The notes beneath the pieces were generated by a model that had not been told where the DNA came from, searched no databases, and saw nothing but the letters and a program-made list of their open reading frames with translations. From Rhizophagus clarus (taxonomy: Eukaryota; Glomeromycota; Glomeromycetes; Glomerales; Glomeraceae), in assembly GCA_015698045.1 (NCBI GenBank), contig BLAL01000197.1:62001-126000 (forward strand): a DNA stretch of 64,000 nt, written 5' to 3'. A program made the translations under genes and the position numbers. Positions 49,600 to 61,791 of this stretch are shown here, piece by piece (the first letter of the stretch is position 1; each line of letters starts with the position of its first letter).

Positions 49600-50280
49600 A
49601 TCGTACGGTCAATACAATTGCTAGGAAATTTCCTGTTTGTTGGTATTCGCTTGCGACAATTAAAATTCTTGATATCTAGATTCAAAGTTATTTCCAATTA
49701 TATCTTGCATCATTGTTGCTTTTTAATTCTTTATATAAATTGTCGAGCGATATATAGTCACTGTCTTCAGCAGGTGCAATAATATTTGTATTTAATTTAT
49801 TTAATTTAATATCTATATTCTTAATTTTAATATAATTTATGCAGATAAGTGTTGCACAATTTGAAGAATTTGTAGAATTTTTTAAGAAACTATTATTGTT
49901 GTTATTATTGTAAAACGAAATTAATAAAAGCTCTGTCATCCTTTTGCTAGAACTCAAAAATATTTGTCGAAAAGAGTGTGCCTGACATTAATATAATAAA
50001 GATGATAACACATGATAGGGAATGTAATAATTAGGAAGTAAATATAATAAATAATGATAAAGACAACGTGGTGATATACAAAATATGTGAATAGAAATGA
50101 GAGCAATAGTGTTCTACCACCATCTAATATAAAAGAATTTGAAAGTATGTTAAGATTCGTGGGGTGATATTTCTCCAGAATATTGTGAAAGATTAACTGA
50201 TACCATGCCCCGAGAATTATTATTGCAAATGGATGAGGATCCTTGACGTATGCAGCATCCCACAAAAGCAAAACACACAA
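49600..50280 (-). pseudogene. Fourth channel-family copy (D), fragment
   Basis: The minus strand retains only part of the large second exon: a hydrophobic stretch corresponding to the membrane hairpin (50280-49957), then SSSKRMTELLLISFYNN, FLKNSTNSSNCATLICINYI, KIKNIDIKLNK, and DNLYKELKSNNDARYNW. This aligns with paralog C (FLKNSKNSSKNSATLICINC, KIRRINIRLDK, ENLFEKLESFGDSRCNW). A frame change separates the two halves and a stop follows at ARYNWK. Neither the first exon nor the pore module is present. Confidence 0.7.
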
Positions 50281-50737
50281 TTAAATCCATCATTGACACA
50301 AATCCATAAACACACCCACAAGCCTATAAAAACAATTCTATAAACGTGATACAACCTATAAACAAATCTAATAATGGAAAGCCACTTGCTCACATCAGCC
50401 TGTACAACTCACCTTCAAAATAAAAAGCACTCAAGAAGATCACTAAAAATGCTATAAGAAAACATATGATCAATACTTTCAATCCACAAGCTCACACCAA
50501 TCCACATAACTCCTCACCTTTACAGTACATCTAAAAAATGTTAGATCAGCCTTGTCAAATATCCACCTTGTTTTTTACCAAAAACATTACAAGAAAAATA
50601 TTTTTTACCAAAAACATTACAAGAAATACAAAGTCAACCTAAAAAAAAAATAAAAGGCATGATAACATTAGCTATCAACAATACTCATCTCACTTAAGCA
50701 TCATTTACTTTTACTAAAGCTTAAACAATGATGAATA

Positions 50738-50972
50738 AAATTCCATAAGTCAGAAATGCCTTTCACTACTTATATTCCCTCCGTATACCAAGTGTGTTCG
50801 CAGGCTTGTGACATGCAACCATCAAAGATGGAGGTGTGTTCGGTCTCTACCACAAGGGTAGGATTGCGAGGTATTTCTCCCCACTCACTACTGAAGTAGT
50901 TACCGCTGAAGGACATCATTGGGAATATTTCGCTCCAAGGCAAATTCACTTATAACCCTCCGTATACCATAG
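50738..50972. repeat. Structured ~235-bp unit, copy 1
   Basis: Nearly identical to 51061-51291. On the minus strand it holds three successive perfect 5-bp hairpins: ACTAC-TTCA-GTAGT, CTACC-CTTGT-GGTAG and CCATC-TTT-GATGG. It is less AT-rich than its surroundings. It is possibly a structured RNA or part of an element; no known RNA family was recognised. Confidence 0.7.
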
Positions 50973-51060
50973 GCTACAAACCCAGAAACCCAATACCCAT
51001 AGCCACAAATAAACCACAAACCAAACCCATAAACTCAACCCACAAACCCACAAATACACA

Positions 51061-51291
51061 AAATTCCATAAGTCAGAAATGCCTTTCACTTATATCCCCT
51101 CCGTATACCAAGTGTGTTCGCAGGCTTGTGACATGCAACCATCAAGATGGAGGTGTGTTCGGTCTCTACCACAAGGGTAGGATTGCGAGGTATTTCTCCC
51201 CACTCACTACTGAAGTAGTTACCGCTGAAGGACATCATTGGGAATATTTCGCTCCAAGGCAAATTCACTTATAACCCTCTGTATACCATAG
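51061..51291. repeat. Structured ~235-bp unit, copy 2
   Basis: Differs from copy 1 by a 4-nt deletion, a 1-nt deletion in a hairpin loop and about two substitutions. The 60-codon minus-strand frame here (51086-51268) is not kept in copy 1, which argues against a protein. Confidence 0.7.
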
Positions 51292-51714
51292 CCACAAACC
51301 CACAAACCAAACCCATAAACCCACAAACACAATTCACTTGCAAACCCATAAAAATAAAATAAGCCTATAAACCTTGCACAACCCACAACCCGTCCACACG
51401 CCCACACCAGCCTATACTCACTTTAATAAAAAGTACTCAAGAAGCGTTGTTAATAGCTTCCTCTTCCTCCTTTTTACTAAAAATGCTATAAATAAAATAA
51501 AACAATACATAATATTAGATCAATACATCCATCCAATCCACAAGTTCACACACCAATCCACGCAACCCACCTTTAGACACGAATCCATAAACTCAAACTC
51601 GTAACCCTCTTATTTTTTAGATGTTTTGTGGCACTTCTATATAAGCTGACCAGGTTTAACTTACCATTATGACGAAGGACGCGTTCACAGTTGTTTTTTT
51701 TTTCACTCGACTTT

Positions 51715-51926
51715 GAAAATATTCTTTAAGGAGTAATAATCCCTTTCTATTTATCTTCGTGATCGTAAGGTAAAATATTCAAGTTGCGTAAAGAATATAA
51801 GAAATAGATCGGAGACTTTTGAAAATATTCTTTAAGGAGTAATAATCCCTTTCTATTTATCTTCGTGATCGTAAGGTAAAATATTCAAGTTGCGTAAAGA
51901 ATATAAGAAATAGATCGGAGACTTTC
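51715..51926. repeat. Perfect 106-bp tandem duplication
   Basis: 51715-51820 and 51821-51926 are identical (gaaaatattctttaaggagt ... gatcggagacttt). No divergence was seen, so the duplication is very recent or an assembly artefact. Confidence 0.9.
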
Positions 51927-52512
51927 AAGAATATTTTCTGATACGAGACGCGTATTTATATATCATTATAATCTGATAATTAGTTTCACATGAGTCATGT
52001 GCTTATGTGCATGAGTAAATTTTTTTCGTTTGTCTCATGAACTAGCTTACAAATAATATCAGTTTATTATATAATTCTAACTCCGTAATACAAAAAAGTA
52101 TAATTTTGTTTGTTGTATACGGAATTTAAATAATACAGTAAGGTGTTTGGAAAAAATTTTTATTTAACTAAAAATTTCAGGTTACGGTAAATTTAAATAC
52201 TCGGGGCATCTCCCTTAATGAGACTGATGATTGAGATATCTGCTTTTAGTAACACAAGTCCCGTGATTGTCAATCGCATCTTTTTGAATACGGTGTGACT
52301 TCTACTATCATTAGATCCATTAGATCATTAAGCTTTTATTCCGTAAAAAAGTATGAGTAATTTTTTTTTATGTCTCATATGATATTTATAAAGATTAATT
52401 AAAAGATATCTTATTTTGTGAAATACACGATTCCCTCAAAAAATTCTTTTTTCACTCGTATTAGGTTTGAAAGAATTTACATATTAGTTTATTCGCACAA
52501 AAAAGATTTTGA

Positions 52513-52713
52513 ATGAAAAAAAAAAATCATATCTGCACAATTTCCAAGTGTGACAAATATGGAAAGCCCCATGCCGGTCAAAAGTGTTGCGCATTTTACG
52601 GCAAAAAGTGTCATCGGAATATCGGAGTATATTTCATTGAAATTATTTCTTTTTTATATCTTGTATTACATTTTCGCAACGTACAAAACCAATACAGAAT
52701 AGGAAAAAACTAA
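52513..52713 (+). CDS. Small Cys-rich ORF, uncertain
   Basis: 66 codons beginning MKKKNHICTISKCDKYGKPH with a Cys-rich N-terminal half (C at 8, 13, 25, 26 and 33) and a hydrophobic C-terminal segment. The Cys spacing could form a small zinc site, but there is no homology I recognise, no splice partner and no promoter motif. It may be a chance frame. Confidence 0.2.
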   Translation: MKKKNHICTISKCDKYGKPHAGQKCCAFYGKKCHRNIGVYFIEIISFLYLVLHFRNVQNQYRIGKN

Positions 52714-52799
52714 CAACTGTTTTTTTATACTACGATAAATTGTGATAAATTGTCTTTAGTTTTTAAACGTTTATACAAGTACGTACTACAATGTGAATC

Positions 52800-54089
52800 A
52801 CAAAACAAACATGCGATACTGATGTGATCCAATTTTGACTCGTTTCTTACGAATTTCATCATATGTCCGATCTTTACCATAATTGGCTAATTCAAATTTA
52901 TAATTAGTAACGAACGTAAAAAAGGGTGAATTTTTGCATACAGTAGCTTCTGAATTATTTACTGATTACCGTGCTCTTCGTTTTCCAATCATTCATCCAC
53001 AAATCGACCAAATTCTTTCACATCTGACTGCATGAGGAGTGATGGAAACCAATTTTATTGCAGGCAGTTATAAATAAAGTGGAGCAATTTTTACCAGATA
53101 AGAGGAATATGTATTTGTTAATTGTATGGTGAATTGTATGGTGCTGCTTGAAAATGAAGTTCGCCAATTGAGGAGCTTCTGCATATTGTCTTTTTTGAAG
53201 TGTTTATATTTTTTTAAGATATATGGCAATATTAGGAATCTTTAAATTTGTTGGCAAATACGTGCTTAGCTTGAATTCCTTTTCTTTTACGCCAACAACT
53301 TAATTTAAAATTTTACTTTTTAAATTTTTAGAAACATTTCACATTAGAAAATATCAAATTTCTCACCTTTATAAATTATAAGCAGAATGAATAAAATAAG
53401 CTAAAGGGTATTCATCAAAGTAATATGCTTTAAAGTTTTTTATTATTTAGGATAAAAAAAAAAAAATAGATATCAAATTTCAAGTAACAAAAAATTACAA
53501 AATTATAAAAATCTAAAATATGACAATGCTGTACTGTTAACGAAAAAAACGGTAAAGAATATCGCAATTTCATCATAAAGTCACGTGAAAAATTTTACTA
53601 TGATATAAAAAAAATTCGTGAATTGAGGCGGCCGGGTCACGAGAATCTAAAAAATTTTTTTGCTCGGCCTTAGGTAGAATATTTTCGTTCTATACTTAGT
53701 TTAACTTGTTTAGTTCTTTTAATAAAAATATCGTTAAAAAAATAAGGTTTATGTAATAATAAGGATTAAGTTCATCGATAAAGTGACAAAATTACATGAA
53801 ATTCAGGCATTTTCGTTTTACAATATAACTTCATAATAATATCATTAATATGTTTCGACTGAGAATTTTTTGTTTTGAAATTCTGATTAACTAGGCTTCA
53901 TTTGTTCTCAGGAATCAGGATCGATTTTGAGCGTTAACAAATTATTTTCAGAACACTACTATGTAGCAAATAGTAAATAATAATTCATTTATTAATATTT
54001 AGCATATGTTTTTTTTTTGTTATTACATCATTTCATATAATAAAATACGTAATAATGCAATAAATGAATAAATAAATAAGGAATAAAAA
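52800..54089. other. Gene-poor interval with a protein-like scrap
   Basis: At about 52925-53035 the + strand reads FLHTVASELFTDYRALRFPI then IHPQIDQILSHLTA before a stop; it may be an exon remnant of unknown family. A GC-rich spot (gcggccgggtcacgag) lies at 53628-53643. Otherwise nothing. Confidence 0.35.
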
Positions 54090-54119
54090 TAAAGACTAGA
54101 TGAAGGTGTTGAAGAAATA

Positions 54120-54540
54120 GAAGATACAGCCTACAGAAAATGATCTTACTGTAATTTTCATTACCTGAGATGAGTGCTTCATACCCCAAAGTTTAATATA
54201 AACTCCATCATCAAAAGTTATATTTTCTTTATCAACACTTTCACTAAACTATGAATACAATTTTGTTTCTCGTAAGTTTAACAGATTTTCCAATCCAATT
54301 TTTCATCAAGTTTGTATTCTGATGAAAACCAATATAGGGTGAATCATTTTGAAATAGTGATAGGGAAACATCAAGTCTTTCAAAATTATTAAAGAAGTTT
54401 TTCTCTATACATCAAAAAGTCCAATTCTAGCGTAAATAATTTTGTAATAATCAAAGGATTAAATAGACATAATAAATGAAAATTTAAAACGCTTTATCAT
54501 TCTTTCGCTAAGAGTAAAGGATAATTGAAATGATTTATCC
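54120..54540 (-). pseudogene. Fifth channel-family copy (E), two fused scraps
   Basis: Near 54480-54540 the minus strand reads SERMIKRFKFSF, matching the second-exon motif NEGMINLFKFSF of paralog C. Between 54140 and 54430 it resembles the last exon (FERLDVSLSL, YIGFHQN, SESVDKENITFDDG). The intervening ~1000 codons are deleted, and stops interrupt the remaining pieces. It therefore combines an internal deletion with decay. Confidence 0.6.
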
Positions 54541-54889
54541 TAGCGCGCTTTCACCTGTAGCCTTGGACACAACGTATTTTTCATGCGTCGTGAATCATGC
54601 AGCGCACAATTACTTATGATGGCTTTCCAGCTTACAACTAAATATAATTTAATATACTCACTTTGACTAGTAATGCCTCAACTTCATTTTTACATTTTAA
54701 TAATACTCGACGTAATACGATACTTTACGGACGTGTCAATATAATCTTAATATAATATAAATAAGACGTCGTTGTTATTATGGTAATGTTACTACATATT
54801 TTTATTTACCTAATAATTTTATAATTTTAACGTGAAATGTCGCCATCGAAATTGAAGTTATCGCTCGGCTTAACCTAATAGATACCAAA

Positions 54890-55091
54890 ATGAACAGAAC
54901 CAGACATTTTGGATCTTGGATCAGTTGCTTGTTGCTTGTTATATGTAGTAGTAAGACAAAAGCTTTATAATAAGAGATTTCAAAGTCTCGGATATTATAA
55001 TACAGTTGGTTTGAGAGCCGAACAATTAGCAGCTAAAATTAAACATAAAAAAAGGATTAGTGTTAAGAGCGAGGCGAGATGTAGAAAGTAG
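54890..55091 (+). CDS. Small hypothetical ORF, uncertain
   Basis: Two overlapping frames look protein-like. MNRTRHFGSWISCLLLVICS begins at 54890 with a short hydrophobic stretch. A second frame ends RAEQLAAKIKHKKRISVKSE before the stop at 55091. They could be joined by splicing near 54950, but no clean donor/acceptor pair was fixed. Not recognised. Confidence 0.2.
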
Positions 55092-56054
55092 AAATGCACG
55101 GACTTTTACATGTGTTTATTATTACCTCTTAAAATGATATATAAAGTTTGCAATGATGACTGTATCTGGTATGAACATTTTCAATGATCGCAAAAGTTTT
55201 TTTTTTTAACGCTGCTTGATTGATCATGTACGACGACGCGACATACATCCAACTTCAAAATTTTATGAGAAAGAAAAATCAAGTTAATGAAATAGTTTAA
55301 AAAAGAAAAAAAAATTTTTTTTTCTTTTTTTTTTTTTTGTATTGGCTAATTAAACTTGAATCAGAGTGTATGACGTCTGTAGTCTTGTTAAAATCTGTAA
55401 GACATTAAAAATAATAAAAAAATTTTTTACGATATAATATGTATACTATACATTCTTTTATAATAAGTTTCTGTTTAATTAATATTATTTAAGAAATTTT
55501 CTTTTGCTCATTTTAACATTTTTAAAAGTATTAAAAAAAAATTTATTCTTTCCTGGAATTTTTTTTTTTTTTACTTGATCAAAATCACTGCGAATAATCT
55601 ATTTTAATTTGACCTCGGTTTTTTGTTTGAGAATTTTGTCAGATCCAAAAATCACTTCATCGTGAAAAAATTCCTGCTGAAGGCATGACAAAGAAAACTA
55701 GTAGCTATAATTATCAATAATCGATCACGTCGAGTCAAAATTAGTACGCGAACGCGACCCCCAAGCTTTACACATACGGTACTTGTTCCTATTTATCACA
55801 TAGACTATAAATTGGTAGTTGATGAAGAAAAAAAAAAAAAAAATGGTATACAGCCTTCAAACGTGAACTTTTAAAATCTCTATCTCATAAACGTCAGATC
55901 TCGTCGACTGATAATGATCCGATACTAACAATTATTTATATAAAATAATATACAATAATAAAAATACATAATAGTATACAAATAAATAAAAATAAAAATA
56001 ATAAATAATTTACAAATTATTTTTGAATAAATTATCATCTAACTAGTCTAATAT
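55092..56054. other. Intergenic interval
   Basis: AT-rich with long T/A runs (for example 55309-55339). No gene recognised. It includes the 3' flank of the kinase-Sel1 gene. Confidence 0.5.
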
Positions 56055-58381
56055 TTAAAATATATGTGTACAAACACAGAAAATTAAAAATAAAAATAAA
56101 TATGATAAAAGAATTTTTAAAACCGGGTAATCATTTATACCTTTTCTATCTCTTATTTTTGACAATTCATCTAATCTATCTTGAGATTTTTGAAATCCAT
56201 TTTCAGAAGATTTTTTATACCAATAAATTCCTTGATCCATATCTTTTACGATACCAATTCCATTTTCATACATTAATGCAAGATTATATTGAGCCGTTCC
56301 ATCACCTAAATATGAGGCTTTTTGATATAAATGAAATGCTTCTTGATTATTAATACTGGTTCCAATCCCATTTCTATAAAAATATCCCAACATTGTTATT
56401 CCGTTCAAATATTCTCCTTCTGCAGATTTTTTAAATAATTCAAAAGCTTTTTTATTATTAGCATTAACCCCGACTCCATTCTTATAACAAAGTCCAAGAT
56501 TATAACTAGCAATTATATTCCCATTAATTGAAGCTTTTTCATACCATTCAACGGCCATCTTTAAATCTCCTTTGATATCCGTTCCATGTTCATACATATA
56601 ACCGAGATTTAATTGTCCCGCCGCGAAATTTTTATTCGCACATTTTTTAAAATATTCGAATGCTAATTCTTGATTTTTTATAATTCCATAACCACATTTA
56701 TAACACAATCCAACATAATATTGTGCTAATACATGATTATGTTTGGAAGCATTAAAAAATAATTTGAATGCATAGTCTCTATTTTCTTTTGTTCCAATAC
56801 CAGAATAATTAAAGTAACCTAATAAAAATATAGATGTTGAATTACTTTGATTATTTAATAACCAACTATATATTTCCTTTAAAGATATATTATAAACGTT
56901 AATATAATCTAAAACGTATTTATTTCTAAATTTTGGTTCCTTTCCTTCATTAGTCAACTTGAAAATAAAGTCCACTATTCGATCAACCACGACGTTTATC
57001 TCATCTTCAGGTTTAAATTGAACATTTATTACAAAATCATCAGTTTGATAATCATTTATTGTCTTGTACGATTCCACGATAATATTGTTTAATCTTGAAA
57101 CCACTTGATTCATAGTTGGACGATTATCCGGTTCGCCATCCCAACAATCTAAATAAATACTTGAATATTAGAATGATTAACATTAACAATAAATTATAAA
57201 AATTATTTATAAATATAAATTATTTATTTACCAGTATAAAGATCGATATAACTAGTAGGTGTGTCTGGAACGGGATTTTCTCTTAAACCTTGAAAAATTT
57301 TCCAATGTAAATTGTCATCATCTATTCCGTAATAGGGAGGTATTCCACTTGATATCTCCCATAAGAGAACACCGACGCTATATACATCACTTCTTTCACT
57401 TAATGTATATATTTTTGTGGGATTATTTTTATTTATTTGATTGCTAAATAATTTGGGATCAATGTAAGGAAATGAACCGAAATTTATTTGTCGTTTAGAT
57501 GCTTCTTTAATTCTTTTTGACACTCCGAAATCTGCCAATTTAATTGCATTCTGATGAATCATTATACTAGTAGAATTCTAAATATAAAAAATTTTTTTAT
57601 TATTATCACACATCAATCATTCTATGCATTAAAAAAAAAAAAAAAATTTATTTTTACCAAATCTCGGTGTACAATTCCTTCTTCATGCAGATATGAAACA
57701 GCACTAGCCAATTGATACGCTAGGCTGAATTTGTCATTCCAAGTAAGTTCGTTAAAATGTCTGCTTAAATATTGTTGGAGTGTTCCGCCATCCGCATATT
57801 CCATTACTAACAAGTATTTTTGTAATTGTTCATCTTCGTTATCTGATGGAAAGAAATAATTGTTACAATGAAAATATATAATACAATTGAGATAAATTGT
57901 GTTTACTATTTATACCTTGATCTAAAATAGTCATTCCATAAAAGCGTATAACGTTATTATGAAAATCCACGTCTCGTTGAAGTTTAACCTAATTAATTAA
58001 TTAACCAATTATCATAAAAAGTTTTTCAATCAAAAATTCAAGTTTTTTTTTTTACATTAAAATTGCATAATTATTTGGTAAACAAAAAACCTAGTTTTAA
58101 GGTTATAGGATTACCTCATGAATGATTTCTTTAATCGTGGAGTTTTCCCGTACAAAAAATGATTTTAACGATAAATATTTATTTGAATTTTTCCAATTCG
58201 CTCGATAAATTTTTCCGTAAGTACCCGTACTAATTTCCTTGATATTATCAAAATTTTTATATTCATAATACTTAATATGTCTTTTTGAAATGGCTTCTTC
58301 AATCCAATTAATACATGGGTTCGACCTTCTATTAGAATGCATTGCACCGTTATTAGTGCTTGTAGTGCTTGACATTGACAT
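56055..58381 (-). CDS. TKL-like protein kinase fused to Sel1 repeats, C-terminal membrane segment
   Basis: Exons 58381-58115, 57988-57916, 57842-57658, 57577-57232 and 57148-56055 give 654 residues. The kinase domain spans ~45-310: degenerate G-loop ([10 protein letters not shown], first Gly replaced by Ser), the putative ATP-binding Lys in YLSLKSF, a catalytic loop HRDLNSTSI in which the usual Asn is Ser, an intact ADFG, YIDPK in place of [14 protein letters not shown] and DNRPTM. An exon junction splits the catalytic loop directly after HRDL. Six Sel1 repeats (~395-614; e.g. [20 protein letters not shown]) form a solenoid for protein binding. The last ~22 residues ([19 protein letters not shown]) are hydrophobic and suggest a tail anchor, unusual in this family. 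Kinase-Sel1 fusions are expanded in Rhizophagus. Activity may be reduced by the Asn and Gly changes. The start at 58381 fits the AT-rich leader; longer forms upstream are unlikely. Confidence 0.85.
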
Positions 58382-58384
58382 ATT

Positions 58385-58475
58385 GAATAATAGAAAAGTA
58401 TTGTGCAAAAAAAAAAATGAAAATTTTTTTTTTGTTCTTTTTTTTTTTTTTTTTGAAAAAAAAACAGGTTTATCA
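58385..58475 (-). repeat. T-run/A-run leader of the kinase-Sel1 gene
   Basis: On the minus strand, runs of T, A and T of 9-18 nt precede the start codon. They could pair into a hairpin and make the upstream frame (to 58597) Lys- and Phe-rich; that extension is therefore not included in the protein. Confidence 0.6.
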
Positions 58476-58599
58476 ACTTTTTTCTTTGTTCCAAATTTGA
58501 TAAGTAAATGCATTGACAGGCGTTGACAGGTGTTTCCGTCGGTTCCGATTTTTAAAATACATTGTATTACACAAATTGACCGTGCATCAGCATGCATCT

Positions 58600-61500
58600 A
58601 TGAAAAAAAAATTTTCTTTTTTATTTCTTACACCATCATAACTTTAGTTTAGTCTCATAACTCAATAACCTAGAAAAGTAAATTCTTATATATTTAATTT
58701 ATACTTTTTTTTATCTTCTTTTGTACTCTTATAACTTAATAAAGATATAATAATCTAATTTTTTTCTCTCTTAAAAAAATCCCGGTTCATGACTTCATGC
58801 CTGTCGATCAAAGGATCATATGTTGCATATAACAAGCGTATAACAAATTACTTAATTTACACAATTTTTTCGCGTAAATACTTTTTCGAAAATTCATCTT
58901 CATAAGTAAATGCGGCATTATTATTTTCACCTTGGTAAATGGATGACTCTATAAGTTTTTTTTTTTAAAAATTCACATGGGATTGATGAGTTTTTAATGA
59001 ATGTTATACAGGTTAAAGTACATACACAAACGTATGAATATACGCCAACTGGCTGAGAATTTTATTTTAGTTCATCAACCCTTGCATAAAATCACATCAC
59101 ATATATTTATAAACTATATTATGGAATTTAAAATAATTTTTAATAAATCTTGTTATGAATTTCCTGCAAGAAATTAATAATTTATTTTTATGTCCAAATA
59201 AATAAGTATAAACAAATAATTTATTATACAATCTTTTTTAATGATATAGCCTTGTATTAAATATTACCGAAATACCGCAAGTAAGAAACGAAGAAACAAA
59301 AGCGAAATAACTACCGTTCCCAATCCTTACTTTATGGTGAATTTCATACTTATCATTAGTTATTTCAGCAAACGACTTGTTCCATTTATTTCGTTGAAAT
59401 TGTAAAGTCCAGCAATAGCTGAAGAAATGTAAATGTATTATTAACATCAATTTGTGGCTTTACATGCTTGTTTAGGCCAATAACATATAATGAAATAAAA
59501 AAAAAATCCGACTTCCGATAATAAAGCTATTTAAAACGTTGCCGTGTAATTTAAAATTTATACGTAAAGACACATTATTACCTCTTTATTTTCGAACATT
59601 CGAACGAAGTTATATTATTAATTTTATTAGTTAGAATAAAACGCGTAATTATGTTTACGTGACTGTTCATGCATTAAACCGTACGTGAAACATATAAAAC
59701 GTTCATGTGATCAAATGTTTGCGTTTTCCGTTCCCGCTATAGTAAACGTATTCTTTCTTGGGTTCTTTGATCAAAGTCGATCATACTCATGTACTGTACC
59801 ATGTTGATTCTATGTATATCAGTAAGGTGTACAAGGAGAGAACAGTGATCAAGAGCAAGAACGAGCACAGATTACATTTTAGGTTATATTGTGCTTTGAA
59901 AGGATAAGTGAAACCTGCAACGTTTTATTGAATTTTTTTCTGAGAATGCCAAGAACCGATTATTTTTTTTTATTATTCAAATTTCCAAATATTCGATTAT
60001 TATTAAATAATAAATTTTTATATTAATTTTTTTTTTTTTATTATTCTTTTGTTTTAATAAGAGAATTCGAACAGATGAAAAACGGAGAAAAATACTCTTA
60101 AAATTAGAATATAAAACTAAGCTACCAATAAAAATTTGATACCCAAAAATTTTTCCGAAAGATTATCCTCTCTTTACTAAATTTGGTTAAAGTGTATTTT
60201 GAATTTAATAAATTGGAGTCACCCACCCTTAACTTATTTTTAATTAGATTGCGTATTGTTTACCGTTAGGTTTCGATAAACAGATATCCTGTATATCAAT
60301 ATACTGTATCATTGTAATGAATAAACAATAATGCATATTTTTTTAATTTTTCGGATTCATTTTCCTATCTTATCATAATTGCTAATATGTTTTCAACTTT
60401 TGACCATAGCAGTGTTATCGTACAATGTCTTAAACGTGATCAATCATATTATTATAATATATATTTATTTGTTTATTTATTTATTTACAAATACAAAATT
60501 CGAATTTTTTGTAAAACAAAACTAATTGTAGTTATTTCTCGTTTCCCTAATTCCTTAATAGTAATCGGGAAAAACTTATTTTATTTTATTCTTTTGATAC
60601 AAATGAATTATTTTTTACTCGTAACGCTACGCTACCGACTTAATTCATTTTCACAAAAAAAAATATTTACAGCCAATTTTATTTTTTCTTTCCTTCTCTC
60701 CCTTTTCTCCAAATTTGGTGAATACAGAGTTTCATTTTATTGGTTTAGGTTTAAAATTTCAAATTTTCTAGGTTTATAAATATTATACCCCGTGACAAAC
60801 TAAAAATAAAATGACAAATGATACTATATCAGATATCTGGCAAAAACGATAAAACAAAACCAAAATTTTGTACCTGTGTAATAAACCTTTCTAACGAAAT
60901 GTATTGGCATATACACTTGTTATTGCTTTGTATTCAGTTTCATCAATATCAAAGTTATCATATGACTATATCATCTTTGTTTTAAAAACAAAAAAAAAAA
61001 AAAATGAAACAAATTATAAAATGCTCATTATTAATTCTTAATTGTTAAAATTTCTGTTTAATTTAACTCAGTACTATAAAGCTTGTATTACGTAATGGTA
61101 TTACATAAATTATTGTAATTATAACAGATAATGTACTACGAGCGCGCACACATTCATTTTTTGTTTTTAATTTATGGTTTTCTTTTAAATTGAAAAAATG
61201 AACGCGTTCTATTTTTAAAACATGTTGTGTTTAAATTTCTCCTGACAATTGTATTTCGCGCATAACTGAAAAACGGTGTCATACTTCCGGAAATTTCCAA
61301 AAATAATTATCACTCATTTATTTGACCAGTTTTTGAGCAATATTTATTTATTATTTTTTTTTTATTTCAAAGAAAGAAATTAGGAAATATTACAAAGAGT
61401 GCAATTAAAAATCAATGTAAATGTGTGATGTTCTCAAGTAAATATTTATTAATGTATCGTATCATCAAAATTTTATTTCAAAACTTTATAAGTAAAATTC

Positions 61501-61791
61501 ATTATATAATGAGTTCTCTTGTTTAATTCCCGTTTATTCATTGACTTCCTTTAATTTTAATCCCAAACATCTTAAAAGAATATTCTATCGAATAATCTAT
61601 AAAATACTCACACAAACAATTGGTTTGTTTCTTTGACTAGCGCTAACTATAATTCTTTGTAAATTGAAATTTCACAAATTTATTGCTTCCAAACTTTCAA
61701 TCACAAGGTAATTGTTAGTTTAATTTGTTTATCGTTTGATAAATGGTTCAATTAATAATGACGCGTATAACACATATTTAATTTTAAAAGT
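58600..61791. other. Long intergenic interval
   Basis: About 3.2 kb without a supported gene. Frames at 59238-59450 (-) and 60387-60779 (+) are Phe/Leu/Ile-rich and lack motifs. Short T and A runs are common. Both flanking kinase genes point away from it, so it holds two divergent promoters. Confidence 0.5.

Larger units (their letters stand above)
50282..51375 (+). repeat. CCCATAAA/CCCACAAA minisatellite with interspersed repeats
   Basis: Imperfect AACCCAYAAA-type repeats occur at about 50282-50450, 50972-51060 and 51292-51375. A separate 31-bp unit, ttttttaccaaaaacattac plus aagaaa, is duplicated at about 50569-50632. The ~235-bp structured unit (listed separately) occurs twice within this region. 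Confidence 0.7.

Noticed and set aside
50780-50960. snRNA or SRP RNA in the 235-bp unit
   Set aside because: None of the conserved U1, U2, U3, U5 or SRP words that I know is present; kept only as an unassigned structured unit.
51086-51268. 60-codon minus-strand frame in the second 235-bp copy
   Set aside because: The first copy carries indels that are not multiples of three within the same span, so a conserved protein is unlikely.
59238-60779. Frames 59238-59450 (-) and 60387-60779 (+)
   Set aside because: Low-complexity hydrophobic composition, no motif, no splice partner and no similarity to anything I recognise.
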